From: 66-474 sp036568625
Lineage (GTDB): Bacteria; Pseudomonadota; Gammaproteobacteria; Xanthomonadales; Rhodanobacteraceae
DNA length: 6,331 nt
NCBI GenBank assembly: GCA_036568625.1
Contig: DATCSF010000242.1
Coordinates: forward strand, 1-6,331
Reading direction: 5' to 3'
Shown piece after piece: positions 5,287-6,331 of this stretch. Every line of letters starts with the position of its first letter. Position 1 is the stretch's first letter. A program made the translations under genes and the position numbers. The notes under the pieces are model-generated. The model had not been told where the DNA came from. It saw only the letters and a list, made by a program, of their open reading frames with translations, and ran no database searches.

Positions 5287-6331
5287 TGCGCCACGCATGG
5301 CAAGGTTGGCTGTACGCGCTGCTGTGCGTGGTGATCGCGGTGTGCCTGGCCGCGCTGTCGGTGCGTTTTTCCTTCACCGCCGACTGGAGCGCCGGCGCGC
5401 GCGCCACCATCGCGCCGCAAAGCCGGTCGCTGCTGCAACAACTGGAAGGCCCGCTGGAGGTCACGAGCTACGCGCGGCCCGGCACGCTGCGCGCCAAGAC
5501 CCGCCTGCTGATCGACCGCTATCGGCGTTTCAAGCCCGACCTCGACTTGAAGTTCGTCGATCCGGACCTCGATCCCATCGCGACGCAGGACGCCGGCATC
5601 ACCGCCGACGGTGAGCTGGTACTGGCGTGGAACGGCCGCTCGCAACCCGTCATGCAACTCGACGAGCAGGATTTTTCCGACGCGCTGGTGCGGCTGGCGC
5701 GCGGCGGTACGCAGCTGGTGGCGTTCGTCACCGGGGACGGCGAGCGCGACGCCATCGGCAAGAATGCGGCCGACCTCGGCGATTTCGTGCAGCGACTTTC
5801 CTCTCGCGGGGTTCGCGCGCTACCGTTGAACCTCGCGGAAGCCGCCGAAGTGCCGCGCAACGCGAACCTGGTGGTGCTGGCGAGCCCGCAGGCGGCGCTG
5901 TTGCCGGGTTCCGTGAAAAAGCTCGAGGACTACGTTGCCGACGGCGGCAACCTGCTATGGCTCACCGAACCGGGCGCCGATGATTTGGGACTCACGCCGC
6001 TGGTGCAGGCGCTCGGCATCAAGCGCCTGCAAGGAACGCTGCTCGACGCGCAAGGCACCGATGGCGTCGGCGATCCGCGCATGCTGGTCGCGACGCACTA
6101 TCCACCGCAGACCATCAGCGAGGGCTTCAATGCCAACACGCTGTTTCCGCGCGCGGCGGCACTGGCCGCGCTTTCGAACGGGGCATGGAACGTGCAGCCG
6201 ATCCTGCAATCGAGCCCGCGAAGCTGGAGCCAGACCACGCCGGTCGATCCCGCGCAAGCCGCGTTCGATCCGGCTTCGGGCGGGTTGAAAGGCCCGCTTA
6301 CGTTCGGCTATGCGTTGAGCCGTCTGTCGCC
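5286..6331 (+). CDS. GldG-like ABC auxiliary protein, partial at right edge
   Basis: The frame is open from the ATG at 5286 to the end of the window: 348 codons without a stop, so the C-terminus is missing. A GGGAG at 5273-5277, eight bases upstream, fixes the start, which overlaps the permease stop by one base (TGATG). One membrane helix near residues 7-27 anchors the N-terminus. Next comes the family opening TIAPQSRSLLQQLEGPLEV (41-59), a FVDPDLDP block (90-97), a V-T-G-D-G-E-R motif (148-154) and a DYVADGGNLLWLTEP strand-turn (215-229). This order is typical of GldG and the auxiliary domain of uncharacterised ABC-2 systems; the bulk should be periplasmic. Members often end in a second membrane helix, not visible here. 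Role: probably an accessory part of the transporter. Confidence 0.9.
   Translation, partial: MRHAWQGWLYALLCVVIAVCLAALSVRFSFTADWSAGARATIAPQSRSLLQQLEGPLEVTSYARPGTLRAKTRLLIDRYRRFKPDLDLKFVDPDLDPIATQDAGITADGELVLAWNGRSQPVMQLDEQDFSDALVRLARGGTQLVAFVTGDGERDAIGKNAADLGDFVQRLSSRGVRALPLNLAEAAEVPRNANLVVLASPQAALLPGSVKKLEDYVADGGNLLWLTEPGADDLGLTPLVQALGIKRLQGTLLDAQGTDGVGDPRMLVATHYPPQTISEGFNANTLFPRAAALAALSNGAWNVQPILQSSPRSWSQTTPVDPAQAAFDPASGGLKGPLTFGYALSRLS

Noticed and set aside
3772..5298. A 508-residue minus-strand open frame opposite the GldA/GldF-like genes.
   Set aside because: Its composition (Arg, Gln and His runs) is typical of a shadow frame in GC-rich DNA, and the plus strand encodes clear ABC motifs.

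Overview
The window is GC-rich, densely coded DNA of proteobacterial character. Reading frames stay open on both strands, genes overlap by 1 or 4 bases, sigma70 and sigma54 promoter motifs can be seen, and the desaturase and GldA/F/G-like ABC genes resemble those of high-GC Gammaproteobacteria. A Xanthomonadales-type organism is my best guess from gene style, but no gene here fixes the taxon.

Layout. (1) Bases 1-98, minus strand: the first 32 codons of a secreted protein. It has a clean signal peptide, a strong Shine-Dalgarno and a textbook -24/-12 (sigma54) promoter. The first mature residues resemble PEP-CTERM proteins. (2) Bases 99-556: a 458-base non-coding stretch that reads as the upstream control region of that gene, with a palindrome over the -24 element and an IHF-consensus site. 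(3) Bases 557-2259 (or 2277), minus strand: a two-gene operon of an unassigned polytopic membrane protein followed by its ABC ATPase, joined by an ATGA overlap. (4) Bases 2296-2319: a strong intrinsic terminator just before that operon. (5) Bases 2454-3653, minus strand: a membrane acyl-CoA delta-9-type fatty acid desaturase with all three histidine boxes. (6) Bases 3654-3799: a divergent promoter region with two predicted sigma70 promoters overlapping face to face. (7) Bases 3800-6331, plus strand: an ABC ATPase, an ABC-2 type permease and a GldG-like auxiliary protein, joined by 4-base and 1-base overlaps. The last gene runs off the right edge.

How the genes work together. The plus-strand genes form one ABC-2 type machine of the GldA/GldF/GldG class: ATPase, six-helix permease and an anchored periplasmic auxiliary protein. 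The minus-strand pair is a second, simpler exporter-like unit with an unknown substrate. The desaturase changes membrane fatty acid composition. It shares its control region with the GldAFG-like operon, so the two may be regulated against each other. The left-edge gene is a separate unit, apparently switched on through sigma54.

I found no tRNA, rRNA, CRISPR array, transposase or integrase. The most notable signals are the sigma54 control region with its secreted, PEP-CTERM-like product and the compact divergent promoter. I see no clearly new multi-gene system.
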